Below are positions 18,035 to 27,633 of a stretch of 61,449 bases of DNA, piece after piece. Below the pieces are notes generated by a model that had not been told where the DNA came from, did no database searches, and saw nothing but the letters and a program-made list of their open reading frames with translations. Numbering within the stretch: the stretch's first letter is position 1; every line of letters starts with the position of its first letter. Source of the DNA: Bacillota bacterium (GTDB lineage: Bacteria > Bacillota > Clostridia > Clostridiales > Clostridiaceae). A program made the translations under genes and the position numbers. The stretch is taken from positions 1-61,449 of the forward strand of contig JAEZKY010000134.1 of assembly GCA_023435985.1 (NCBI GenBank). Direction: 5' to 3'.

Positions 18035-20062
18035 TTAAATAGTAATAGGAATGTCCGCCTCATCTCTAAGAAATAATGGTATTCTCTCTAGCGGAGCATG
18101 ACAATCAATCCATTGTCCACCATTAAATATTTTTTCTGAACTTACCTCCTTCCACTTAGCCCCTTCTGGCAAGTATACCTTTTTCTCCCTCTGCCCTTTA
18201 TAAAGTATTGGTGCAACAAGAATGTCACCTCCAAACATATATTGATCTGTAATATCAAAGCAAAGTTTATCTTGAGGAAAATCATAAAATAAAGGCCTTA
18301 TAACTGGGGTTCCTTTCTCATGTGCTTTCTTCATTATTTCAGTAATATAAGGCTTCATTCTTTCACGAAGAAGTATATATTTCTTAAAAATTTCATAGGC
18401 TTCATCACCATAGCTCCATACTTCATTTGCTGCCCCACTGGCACATAAGCCACCTCCACTTATTCCAAGAGGCTTAAAATGCGGTTCACGATCTCCATGT
18501 AATCTGAAAACTGGGCAAAAGGTTCCATATTCAAACCATCGAATTATGCATTCTCTAAAATCAGGATCATCTGGATTTCCACCATGAAATCCCCCTATGT
18601 CGGTTGTCCACCATGGTATACCTGCAATTCCCATATTAAGTCCAGCTGCAAATTGATTTCTTAGCGCCTCAAAGCTCGAATCAATATCCCCAGACCATAC
18701 AAGAGCTCCATAACGCTGGCTTCCCGCCCATGCACATCTTAAAAGATTGATTATATTTTCCTGACCTTCTTTCTTCATACCATCAAAGAAAGTCTTTGCA
18801 TACATAACTGGATAGATATTTCCTATCTGCTCATTTGGACCTAAATAATACCTATAATTATCAAAGTCATAAACTGAATACTCTGGTTCAGCTTCATCCA
18901 GCCAGAATATTTTTATACCCTTCTCATAGTAGTTTTTCTTAGCGGTTTTCCATACAAAGTCACGTGCCTCTGGATTTGTCGGATCATAAAAGACTGTGTT
19001 TCCTAAGAAATCCATTGTAGTTCTAATTCCTCTATCAACTCCTACTAAGTAACCTCTTTCAAGCATCTTATTATAATTCTCACTGGTTTTATCTACTGTT
19101 GGCCAAATAGAAACCATTAATTCAATCCCCATATCATTGAGTTCTTTTATCATGCCCTCAGGATCAGGCCAGTAATCTAAATCAAATTTCCACTCACCTT
19201 GCTTTGGCCAATGAAAGAAATCAACTACTATAACCGAAATTGGAATTTCCCTTTTCTTATATTCCCTAGCAATATCTAACAGCTCCTCTTGAGTTTGATA
19301 TCTCAATTTGCATTGCCAGAAACCCATAGCATGTTCTGGCATCATTGGTACTGTTCCAGTAACCTTTGCATAAGCTTCTTCTATTTCTGCTGGAGTATCT
19401 CCCGCTGTTATAAAGTAATCTAATTGCTTGGTTGAACTTGCTATCCATTCAGTAATATTTCTTCCAAATGCCACTTTTCCAATGGCTGGATTATTCCATA
19501 AGAATCCATAGCCTAAGCTAGATAATGCAAAAGGAACACTAGCCTGTGAGTTTCTATGAGCAAGCTCAAGAACGCAGTTTTTTAAATCTAAGTTTGGCTG
19601 CTGATATTGTCCCATACCAAAGATTTTTTCCGTAGGATTTGATTCAAATCGCATGGTTAGAGTATAATCACCGCCAATAATAGGTTTAAATTCACGTGCT
19701 TCTATATTTAATGCGCTGCAAAACTTATTTACATTATTTCTATTTCTTACATACTCTTCCAAAAGAATATCACCTTTTTGATTATAGAAAGTTATTTTCC
19801 CTCCTGAATCAATATGAGCATGAATTTTTCCATTTTCAATGGATGCTTCATTATCATCAATCTTAATCTCAACTTTACAGCTTTCTTGTGGCAACAGAGC
19901 CCAATCATTATTTATAAATTCTGCCTGTTTTGTACTGCGTATACGAAAGCTATTTTCACCCCAGGGCTCAATTTGCAATTTTTCACAATCATACTTACGT
20001 ACTAATATATTTCCTTCAACTTTAAAGAAACTATCTTCTAGATTAAATTCATTCTTGTCCAT
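18035..20062 (-). CDS. GH31 family alpha-glycosidase (alpha-xylosidase/alpha-glucosidase type), cytosolic
   Basis: 675 residues without signal peptide. An N-terminal beta-sandwich (KIFGMGQYQQPNLDLKN motif) precedes a TIM barrel with nucleophile Asp in IFWLDEAEPEYS (about D386), acid/base Asp in WSGDIDSSFEAL (about D457) and FRLHGDREPHF, all typical of GH31. The WLDxxEPE form is common in alpha-xylosidase-like members, but specificity cannot be settled. ATG at 20062 follows GGAGAGAGA. It lies 74 bp after the permease genes on the same strand, so it is probably the last gene of the importer operon and hydrolyses the imported oligosaccharide. Confidence 0.88.
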   Translation of the reverse strand: MDKNEFNLEDSFFKVEGNILVRKYDCEKLQIEPWGENSFRIRSTKQAEFINNDWALLPQESCKVEIKIDDNEASIENGKIHAHIDSGGKITFYNQKGDILLEEYVRNRNNVNKFCSALNIEAREFKPIIGGDYTLTMRFESNPTEKIFGMGQYQQPNLDLKNCVLELAHRNSQASVPFALSSLGYGFLWNNPAIGKVAFGRNITEWIASSTKQLDYFITAGDTPAEIEEAYAKVTGTVPMMPEHAMGFWQCKLRYQTQEELLDIAREYKKREIPISVIVVDFFHWPKQGEWKFDLDYWPDPEGMIKELNDMGIELMVSIWPTVDKTSENYNKMLERGYLVGVDRGIRTTMDFLGNTVFYDPTNPEARDFVWKTAKKNYYEKGIKIFWLDEAEPEYSVYDFDNYRYYLGPNEQIGNIYPVMYAKTFFDGMKKEGQENIINLLRCAWAGSQRYGALVWSGDIDSSFEALRNQFAAGLNMGIAGIPWWTTDIGGFHGGNPDDPDFRECIIRWFEYGTFCPVFRLHGDREPHFKPLGISGGGLCASGAANEVWSYGDEAYEIFKKYILLRERMKPYITEIMKKAHEKGTPVIRPLFYDFPQDKLCFDITDQYMFGGDILVAPILYKGQREKKVYLPEGAKWKEVSSEKIFNGGQWIDCHAPLERIPLFLRDEADIPITI

Positions 20063-20151
20063 ATATTCTCTCTCCAATCTTAATAAACTTTGAATCTTTA
20101 TATGAAATTTCCTTCTTAGATATTATGAATAGATTTTTTATAAGTTTATGC

Positions 20152-20997
20152 TTATCCTTTAACAGCACCGTTAGTCAAGCCTCCAATTATATACTTTTGA
20201 AGGAATATGAAAATTAAAACAACAGGTAGAACTAAAAGTACTCCATAAGCCATTATTGAATTCCATTGTATTCCATACTTACCCATAAAATTATATATGC
20301 TGGCGGTCATTGTTCTCTTTTCTGGACTGGTTAAGAAAGTAAGAGAATAAGCTAAATCTCCCCAGGCATATAAAAATGAAAAGGCTCCTGTCATTATAAG
20401 TCCTGGATAAGATATTGGAAGCATGATTTTAGTAAATGCTGTGAAGGTGTTGCACCCATCAATCTTTGCTGAATCTTCAAGTTCTTTTGGCAGTGCAAGA
20501 AAGTAAGTTCTAAGAATTAGAACCACAAATGGTACTGATATAGTCGCATCCGATAATATTGGAGCCCAAAGAGTATCTAAGAGTTTTAAATTCTTATATA
20601 CTAGGAACATTGGCGTTAACAATAATGCTACTGGAAGCATTTGTGTTACTAAGAATATTAAAATAAATAGCTTTTTCCCCCTCATTCTAAACCTTGCTAA
20701 ACCATATGCTGCAGGAATAGCCAATATACACGCTAAAACCATTGAAGTAAAAGCAACTTTGCAGCTATTAGTAAAGGTTACCAATATACTGCTCTTACCT
20801 ATAAACTGATCTGTATAGCTGCTAAAAGTAAATTCTTTAGGTATAAAAGTTGGAGGTGACGCAAAAATTTCTGCATTAGTTTTAAAGGAGCTTACTACAA
20901 TCCAATATATTGGGAAAAGCATTATACAGGCTACAATAACTGATATACAACATAATATTATATTTTTTTGTTTATTCTTAAGAATAATCTTCTTCAT
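20152..20997 (-). CDS. Carbohydrate ABC transporter permease, MalG/CUT1 type
   Basis: 281 residues, six hydrophobic segments. The EAA loop, which contacts the ATPase, is seen as LEDSAKIDGCNTFTAFTKIMLPISYPG near residue 190. It forms the inner-membrane channel with the MalF-type permease encoded just upstream. The start ATG (20997) overlaps the stop of that gene in TGATG, with GAGGTGAT as ribosome binding site, so translation is probably coupled. Confidence 0.9.
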   Translation of the reverse strand: MKKIILKNKQKNIILCCISVIVACIMLFPIYWIVVSSFKTNAEIFASPPTFIPKEFTFSSYTDQFIGKSSILVTFTNSCKVAFTSMVLACILAIPAAYGLARFRMRGKKLFILIFLVTQMLPVALLLTPMFLVYKNLKLLDTLWAPILSDATISVPFVVLILRTYFLALPKELEDSAKIDGCNTFTAFTKIMLPISYPGLIMTGAFSFLYAWGDLAYSLTFLTSPEKRTMTASIYNFMGKYGIQWNSIMAYGVLLVLPVVLIFIFLQKYIIGGLTNGAVKG

Positions 20998-21905
20998 CAA
21001 TCCATCACCTCATCTTCCTTTATTAATTTAAGGTATCCTAAGCTTACACAGAACAGAATTGCAAATAATACGTTAGCAACAGTGGCACCTTTGCTAAATG
21101 AAAATTGTGTAAAGGATAATTTATATGCAAAGGTTGACATGAGCTCTGTACTATTAACCGGCCCTCCATTTGTCATAACAAATACTAAATCAAAAACTTT
21201 AAAGGTATAAATAAATCCAAGCACTAATACTGATAAAATTGCTGGTCTTAAGGCTGGAATGGTTATTTTGAAGAATCTTTGGAATACATTAGCTCCATCA
21301 ACTTTAGCTGCTTCATATAAACTATAAGGAATATTACTTAATCCAGTGGTTAATAACAGCATATTAAAAGGGATTCCAACCCATGAATTTGTTAAAATTA
21401 CTGATAACATAGAAGTTTTACTATCAATAATCCAGCCTATTGGTTGTGATATCAAATTAAATTTCATGAGTAATTCATTTATTATACCTCCGCTTGTACT
21501 ATACATAAATTTGAACAATAATGCAGTTACTGTCATTGGTACAAGATAACTTACTACCATAAGTCCTCTAATAGGTTCAGAAAGCTTAAATTTTAAGTTA
21601 AAGAGTAACGCTAAGCCTAATCCTATGATAAATTGAATTGATATGCTTCCAATAGTGAAAACTAAAGTGTTCCAAATACTTATTGGCATTGCAGGATCCT
21701 TAAACACTTCAAGGTAATTTTCTATTCCAACAAAAGGCTTAACAGACTTGCTAAAAGTCATTACATTTACATCATGAAAACTTAATATAAAATTATATAT
21801 AATGGGGTATCCCACAAAGGCCAGCATAAATATTAGTGCCGGGAACACAAATATGTACCCTTTTCTTTCTTCCTTAATGAATTCTTTACTATATTTATTT
21901 TTCAA
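20997..21905 (-). CDS. Carbohydrate ABC transporter permease, MalF/CUT1 type
   Basis: About 302 residues with six membrane helices. The EAA loop is YEAAKVDGANVFQRFFKITIPALRP near residue 210. A TTG at 21905 lies 8 bases from AGGTGG and is the likely start; the GTG at 21917 sits inside that ribosome binding site. Together with the downstream permease and the upstream lipoprotein it forms a CUT1 importer for oligosaccharides. No ATPase gene is present; in Firmicutes such systems usually borrow a shared MsmX/MsmK-type ATPase. Confidence 0.88.
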   Translation of the reverse strand: MKNKYSKEFIKEERKGYIFVFPALIFMLAFVGYPIIYNFILSFHDVNVMTFSKSVKPFVGIENYLEVFKDPAMPISIWNTLVFTIGSISIQFIIGLGLALLFNLKFKLSEPIRGLMVVSYLVPMTVTALLFKFMYSTSGGIINELLMKFNLISQPIGWIIDSKTSMLSVILTNSWVGIPFNMLLLTTGLSNIPYSLYEAAKVDGANVFQRFFKITIPALRPAILSVLVLGFIYTFKVFDLVFVMTNGGPVNSTELMSTFAYKLSFTQFSFSKGATVANVLFAILFCVSLGYLKLIKEDEVMD

Positions 21906-21932
21906 AACTATTTCCACCTGCCTTGCTTAAAT

Positions 21933-21970
21933 TTCAAGGTGCCCTTTACTAAACTTCAAGGCACCTTGAA
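21933..21970 (-). promoter_or_regulatory. Intercistronic hairpin between binding protein and permease genes
   Basis: Perfect 11-bp stem TTCAAGGTGCC / GGCACCTTGAA starting 9 bases after the binding protein stop. There is no T-tract. A second, shorter stem (TTCAAG / CTTGAA, 55-70) would compete with it. Such hairpins, as in malE-malF, protect the upstream mRNA so that more binding protein than permease is made. This function is inferred. Confidence 0.6.
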
Positions 21971-21979
21971 TTCTCTAAT

Positions 21980-23233
21980 TTATTTTAATACTGCATCAAT
22001 CTTAACTTGTGCATCTTTTGCTGCTTGTTCTGGTGTTTTTGCATTTGTAAAGCTTTCTTGTAATGCAGTAGACATTGCATCTGATATTTCAGGCCATTTT
22101 GGATGTGGACCTCTTGGCATAGCATATTGTAGTTCATCCAAAAATACACTCATAATTGGATCTTTAGTTATTTTATCATCGTTTTCAGCAACATCCTTTC
22201 TAGATGGAATGTATCCAAAATCAGCACAATATTCAATCATATTATCTTTTTGCTGAGTATATTTAATAAAATCCCAAGCTTCTGCTTCATGATGCCCTTT
22301 AATAATTCCCCAGTTTTCTCCACCTAAATCTGATGCAAATACTTTATCTTTAGGAATCTTTACAACTCCCCAATTTAAATTTGGCGCATCCTTCTTAACG
22401 GTGTCTATAATCCATGGACCATCTGTAATCATTGCAGCTTTATTAGTTACAAATTGCTTTTCTAAGTCATTTTGTGTCCAGTTTATAATTTCCTTGCTCA
22501 TTGATCCATCTTTTATAAGATCAGTAAGATACTGAAGAGAACTTATACCAGCTGGACTTCCAATTTCATTAAATTTTGCTCCTGTTGAAAGAATCCATGG
22601 AAGATATTGAAAAGTTCCTTCTTCATTTTTTGGAGTAGCTATAGCTAATCCATAAGTATCTCCATTTTTTAATTTCTTAGCTGCAGTCTTTAACTCATCA
22701 AAGGTTGTTGGCGGCTCAACTCCGGCAGCACTTAGCATGTCCTTATTATAAAATAAGGCTAAATCATTACTTCCAAGTGGTATTCCATAGTATTTACCAT
22801 CCAACTGGCATGAGGAAATTGGTCCTGGATAAAACTGATCTTTACCATCATAAGAATTTATCTTATCTGTAATATCTGCAAATAATCCCATTGCCGAAAA
22901 AGAAGCCATATCTGGGTTATCAACTAAGCCAATATCTGGTAGTTTGTCTGCAACAAGTCCTATTGTAAACTGCTTAGTAAGTTCAGCTCTTGGTACAAAT
23001 TCCACCTGAACTTCTACCTTATCTTGAGATTTATTATATTTATCAGCAAGATTCTCCATAGCCTTTTGTTGTTGTTGCCCATCAAAATAATGCCATACTG
23101 TAAGGGTTGTCTTTCCAGATGAATCAGTTTTAGTATCTGAAGTGGTGGTACTACTATTTCCACATCCAACAAATATACCTGCTGTCATAACCACAGCTGT
23201 CAAACAGCTTAATAATGCCTTAGTCTTTTTCAT
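21980..23233 (-). CDS. Extracellular sugar-binding lipoprotein of a CUT1 ABC importer
   Basis: 417 residues. A lipoprotein signal MKKTKALLSCLTAVVMTAGI ends at the lipobox FVGC, with Cys24 as the lipidation site, then a Ser/Thr linker. The mature part is a family 1 solute-binding protein: LTVWHYFDGQQQQKAMENLA, IGLVDNPDMASFSAMGLFAD, YGIPLGSNDLALFYNKDML, AAMITDGPWIID and a C-terminal ALQESFTNAKTPEQAAKDAQ. It captures an oligosaccharide outside the membrane for the two permeases. AGGAGG lies 8 bases before the ATG. It is separated from the two-component genes by a strong terminator and has its own cre-like site. Confidence 0.92.
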   Translation of the reverse strand: MKKTKALLSCLTAVVMTAGIFVGCGNSSTTTSDTKTDSSGKTTLTVWHYFDGQQQQKAMENLADKYNKSQDKVEVQVEFVPRAELTKQFTIGLVADKLPDIGLVDNPDMASFSAMGLFADITDKINSYDGKDQFYPGPISSCQLDGKYYGIPLGSNDLALFYNKDMLSAAGVEPPTTFDELKTAAKKLKNGDTYGLAIATPKNEEGTFQYLPWILSTGAKFNEIGSPAGISSLQYLTDLIKDGSMSKEIINWTQNDLEKQFVTNKAAMITDGPWIIDTVKKDAPNLNWGVVKIPKDKVFASDLGGENWGIIKGHHEAEAWDFIKYTQQKDNMIEYCADFGYIPSRKDVAENDDKITKDPIMSVFLDELQYAMPRGPHPKWPEISDAMSTALQESFTNAKTPEQAAKDAQVKIDAVLK

Positions 23234-23260
23234 TTAATTTTCCTCCTAAATTTCTATCTA

Positions 23261-23274
23261 TAAAAACGTTTTCT
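23261..23274 (-). promoter_or_regulatory. Candidate cre site (CcpA) ahead of the sugar importer operon
   Basis: On the minus strand this reads AGAAAACGTTTTTA, close to the cre consensus TGWAARCGYTWWCA (two mismatches) around a palindromic AAAACGTTTT. It lies about 30 bp before the binding protein start, downstream of any promoter that fits between here and the terminator, where CcpA would block elongation. Carbon catabolite repression is inferred. Confidence 0.45.
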
Positions 23275-23328
23275 GTATTTTTATATTAATCCTTAGGAAT
23301 ACATTTCCATATTCCATTATCATAAAAA

Positions 23329-23360
23329 AAGTGTAAAATTATGATATAAATTTTACACTT
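23329..23360 (-). terminator. Terminator of the two-component operon
   Basis: Perfect 12-bp stem AAGTGTAAAATT / AATTTTACACTT with an eight-base loop, followed on the minus strand by T7. It starts a few bases after the response-regulator stop and separates sensing genes from the importer operon. Confidence 0.88.
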
Positions 23361-23365
23361 TTAAT

Positions 23366-24899
23366 TTAATAGAATTTCATATATTCTTTTGGAGCCATCC
23401 CCGTAAGCTCCTTAAATACTTTACAGAAATACTTAGAATCACTATATCCTACCTGTTCAGCCACTTCATAAATCTTTATTTTTTTACCTGTCAATAACTT
23501 CTTTGCTTTATCTATTCTGAATTCTTTTAAGTAATCTGAAAAGCTTTTTCCAAGTTCCTTTGTAAATAGCCGGCTTAAGTATTCAGGCGTTATATTCATT
23601 CCATCTGCTATCTCCTCAAGAGAGACTTTATCATTATAATATTCCTTTATATAATTCATGGTTTTTCTTACAATTAAGGAATTTACTCTAGTTCCTTCAT
23701 AATTTCTTTTACATACTTTATCAATTACACGATCTAATTGTTCTTTTAATTCATTAAAAGTGCAGCTATCTTTAATGCCATCTAAAATACCTTCATTTCC
23801 GCATTCAATATACATATCATTATTAACGCTCTTGGAAACCGTTAAAATTGAAAAAATATATTTGCTGCAGATATCTATTACCTGATCTGGATCATAGATA
23901 TCTGCTTTCAAATATGAAATAAAGTTCTTGTTAATATCAATTAATTTTACTCGATCATTGTTTTTTATTGCTTTTAATACTTCATTATCTATTCTTATTG
24001 GGTAATTGCAATGATTTATTTTTAATTTAGATATCATCTCTTCATAAATTATTTCATCATTTCCAAGTACAATAGGCCATCTAGATAACTTTTGAATTTT
24101 ATTAAGAGAACTTTCAAGTTTCTCTAAATTATTTAAATTAATAAGACTAATGGTAATATCAGATAAACCACTTTTTCTTAAACTAAATAATAAATTGTAC
24201 TTCAACCTTTTTATAAATTCAACCAATGTCACTTGTGTGCTTACGAATATGGGTAAATACTTATATTCTTTTATAATTGAATAATAAAAATTTTCAAGTT
24301 TATAATTTTTCATAAAGTTATATATTTCTTGTACTATAACTTCACTTCTTTCTTGATCTCTATCTCTTAAATATAAATTTACAAGATATAAGCTTTCATT
24401 CTGCTTTATATTTTCTTCAATAGCTTTATAAAACTCCTTCAAACCTGTACCCTTATTCAATAGTATTTGTTCTAAGATTTTTTCTTTAGGTATATGCTTT
24501 CCAAAGAGCAGCATCTCTTCTTTTTTCAAACTTAATTTTTTTTCAATCTGCTCCATGCTAACCTTTAAATCACTATAAGTTATTGGTTTCAATAAATATT
24601 CTTCCACTCCAAGTTTTATACCTTTTTGAGCATATTTGAAATCTGAATATCCACTTAATATGATAACATATGGGTCTTGTCCATTTTCTTTAATCTTCTC
24701 AAGCATGTCTAATCCATTAAGCTTTGGCATTTCAATATCAGTAAAAATAAGATCTGGTTTATGCTCTTTGGCAAAAGTCAAGCCCTGTTCCCCATCAGAA
24801 GCTTTTCCACAAACAATATAGTTATTATTAATCTTTCCAAGTAAATTTCCTAATCCTTCTCTAGCATTAATCTCATCTTCTACTATAAGAATCTTCATA
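23366..24899 (-). CDS. Response regulator with AraC-type output domain (YesN-like)
   Basis: 511 residues. The receiver domain covers residues 1-120, with the phosphoacceptor Asp54 in LIFTDIEMP, acidic pair Glu7-Asp8 and the Lys in LLKPITYSD. A long, poorly conserved linker follows, then an AraC DNA-binding domain at the C-terminus (VSLEEIADGMNITPEYLSRL and YEVAEQVGYSDSKYFCKVFK). GGGAGGGAG precedes the ATG at 24899. It lies 68 bp after the kinase gene and is the last gene of that operon. The likely target is the adjacent importer operon. Confidence 0.92.
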
Positions 24900-24967
24900 A
24901 ATCTCCCTCCCAAATATCAAGACACTCTCAAAAGTGATAAATCAATATTCTTATCTACTATCTTATT

Positions 24968-26851
24968 TCATATTCCTAATGGAATGACTAATATAATTGT
25001 AGTTCCTTCTTTTTCTGAACTTTTGATTTCAAATTTAGCAGCTTCTCCATAATAAATTTTTATTCTATCGTAGACATTCCTTATGCCTATATTTTCGTCC
25101 TCATCTTTTCCTAATTTTATGTTATTTATTATTTTTTCAAGCTTTTCTTTTTCAATTCCATTTCCATTATCACTTACTATAATCTTAATAAAAGCGTGTT
25201 GAAATTTATCTATATCAACTTTTAATTTTCGTCCACTATCATAACCTTTAAACCCATGGATAATAGAGTTTTCAATTAACGGCTGCAAGATTAATTTATG
25301 AATTTTATAAGTTAAAACGCTTTCATTAACCTTTAGCTCTAGCAAAAAACTATTATTAAATCTAAGCTGCTGTAAATATACATATTTTTTGAGCCACTCA
25401 ACTTCATCATAAATAGCCACCTCTTTATTTATGTCACCTATGCTATACCTTAGTATCTTTGCAAAATTCCCAATAGTATCGCTTACTTCATAGTTCTCAT
25501 TTTTAATTGCCATCCAATTTATACAATCTAAAGTGTTATATAAAAAATGCGGATTAATTTGAGCAACTATTGCTTTTATCTCTGCTTCTCTTCTCTTATT
25601 TGATAATTCAATAATATAGTGATTTTGATCCTTTATATCTTTTACTAAAATATTTATAGTTGATAACATTTCATTAAATTCGTCACCTATGAAGGCTAAT
25701 TCATCTTCAGTATTAAGTTCTATTTTTGTATTAAAATTTCCCTTCTTAGCTTCTTTCATTCCATTAACAATAATCTTAACTGATTCATAAAACTTATTTG
25801 AAAATATTATAATGATAATCATTACAATTACAACAATTGCAGCTAAAAATGCAAAAGTTAAATTCCTTAATAGATTGACTTCCGAAAATAAATTATCCTT
25901 GTCAACAATATTGATTACCTTCCAGCCAGCACTATCTATTGAAATACTACTGACAGAAATGTTCTTGTTTGAAAAACTAGGTATTGAATAAATTAATTGA
26001 CTAATATTTTCAGCGTTTTCTTTATCACTTATTTTTCTGCTAGAATACTCTTTAACATAAGTCCCAATATATTTTTTATCTTCAAATGATATAATTCTTC
26101 CATGACTATCAACAATTACAGAGCACATATTTATTCTGTCTTTAGGAAAATTTTCTTTATCCATTTCCACATTACATATATCAGACAAGACTTGCTCATC
26201 AAAACTCATGATAATTATCCCCATCTCTTCTTTACTTCTTATGTCTCTTACTTTTAATCCCATATGAAACATATATTCAGACTTGCCATCAATATAGCTA
26301 TTGGCCGTTGTAGGTAATATAACTGGTGTATTGCTATTTAAAATTTCAGTATAAATTTCAGCTTTAGTATCCTCACTATACATATCCCATACTCTATTAT
26401 TTATGCCTATATTTCTTTTATCATAATATACATTTCTTCCATCAACTCCAACAAATGTTATAGCTCTGATTTGGCTCCTTGAATATGAGTAAGATCCAAA
26501 AACTTCTCTGATTTTATTAATAGAAGCTGCCTTTTCAAATTCATCTCCTTCATTAAACATTTTCTCTAGGTCTAGGCAGTCATTATCTGCTGCCATTCTA
26601 TATAAAATATCTTTATAATAATTCATATCTGTTTCTATATTAGTTTTTATGTAAAATAAATTTCTATCTGTAAGACTTGTGATTTTCTTCTCAAGATAAT
26701 GTTGTGATAGCTTGTACAGAAATATTTGACTAGAAATCATTGGTATAATTGAAATAATTACGAATATACTTAATAACTTGGCTTTTATGCTATAACGTTT
26801 CCAACTTGAATAATGCTGAATAATATTTTTTATATAACCAAAAAATTTCAT
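24968..26851 (-). CDS. Sensor histidine kinase, YesM-like, with extracellular sensor domain
   Basis: 627 residues. One membrane helix near 27-47, a ~290-residue extracellular dCache-like domain, a second helix at about 330-350 (LTFAFLAAIVVIVMIIIIIF), then a HAMP domain. The kinase part has the His in INPHFLYNTLDCINWMA, the signature of the YesM/LytS group, and an ATPase with LILQPLIENSIIHGF and VSDNGNGIEKEK. It phosphorylates the downstream YesN-type regulator. AGGAG precedes the ATG at 26851. Ligand likely an oligosaccharide, given the neighbours; a partner binding protein is possible. Confidence 0.93.
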   Translation of the reverse strand: MKFFGYIKNIIQHYSSWKRYSIKAKLLSIFVIISIIPMISSQIFLYKLSQHYLEKKITSLTDRNLFYIKTNIETDMNYYKDILYRMAADNDCLDLEKMFNEGDEFEKAASINKIREVFGSYSYSRSQIRAITFVGVDGRNVYYDKRNIGINNRVWDMYSEDTKAEIYTEILNSNTPVILPTTANSYIDGKSEYMFHMGLKVRDIRSKEEMGIIIMSFDEQVLSDICNVEMDKENFPKDRINMCSVIVDSHGRIISFEDKKYIGTYVKEYSSRKISDKENAENISQLIYSIPSFSNKNISVSSISIDSAGWKVINIVDKDNLFSEVNLLRNLTFAFLAAIVVIVMIIIIIFSNKFYESVKIIVNGMKEAKKGNFNTKIELNTEDELAFIGDEFNEMLSTINILVKDIKDQNHYIIELSNKRREAEIKAIVAQINPHFLYNTLDCINWMAIKNENYEVSDTIGNFAKILRYSIGDINKEVAIYDEVEWLKKYVYLQQLRFNNSFLLELKVNESVLTYKIHKLILQPLIENSIIHGFKGYDSGRKLKVDIDKFQHAFIKIIVSDNGNGIEKEKLEKIINNIKLGKDEDENIGIRNVYDRIKIYYGEAAKFEIKSSEKEGTTIILVIPLGI

Positions 26852-27087
26852 ATCACATCTCCTAGAACATTATGGATTTATTGGATAAATAATTTTACAG
26901 CACTCCATTCTTCTAATTAATATATATATATTATATTCCATTTTTTTACTATTAATCAATAAGGATTCTTAAAATCACTAGTTTTATAAAACAAAAAAAT
27001 AGTATTAGCCTATAAATTTGCTTTCATATTCTTAATTTAATAGTCATAATATCTAATATATAAAATTATTGTTGGGTAGGTGCAGTA

Positions 27088-27354
27088 ATGACATTTCTAG
27101 ATGGTTTTAGTCCTGAAGATTTACTAATTTTAACTAATGCAATTTCTATTTCACTTTCAAAAAATAAAACTGCTGATGAAATTAATGTACTTGGAAATTT
27201 TATAGTAGGTATAGGATGTTTAATGTTAACAATTGCATCGCAACAACAATATCTAGCTGTATTACAAGAACAGTATAAACAGCAATCTAACAACTCTAAC
27301 AAAAATAACAACTCTAATAATACAACCGCAGAAGATGAAACAATAATTGGATAA
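27088..27354 (+). CDS. Small DUF6774-type protein
   Basis: 88 residues. An amphipathic start (FLDGFSPEDLLILTNAIS) is followed by the clostridial pattern SLSKNKTADEINVLGNFIVG, one hydrophobic stretch (IGCLMLTIASQQQ) and a low-complexity Gln/Asn/Ser tail. Function unknown; proteins of this type are frequent in Clostridium, usually alone. The frame on the opposite strand (27066-27311) is a shadow. GTAGGTG lies upstream of the ATG. AGAACTTAAAA / TTTTAAGTTCT downstream (27358-27394) can form a hairpin. Confidence 0.75.
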   Translation: MTFLDGFSPEDLLILTNAISISLSKNKTADEINVLGNFIVGIGCLMLTIASQQQYLAVLQEQYKQQSNNSNKNNNSNNTTAEDETIIG

Positions 27355-27633
27355 AATAGAACTTAAAATAGCCAAAATTTCTTTTAAGTTCTAAGCTATT
27401 CTTAGTATAATAGTTATTTTAGAGGTAACAATATATCTTAAAATAAACCTTAAAGGTGATTAATCAATAAAAAGATATATATTATTATATTTTTTTAAAA
27501 ATTGAAGATTAAATTCTTTGAATACTGCAATCTTAGAATTCCCAATTTATTTTTATAAAGAATATTTTTCAAGTCAAAAGATAAACATAATACTAAACAG
27601 TTATGATTCGTAAAATATATCTGGAGGATTGCA

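Noticed and set aside
27066..27311. Minus-strand frame opposite the DUF6774 gene
   Set aside because: The + strand protein matches a known clostridial family; the antisense frame is a shadow.
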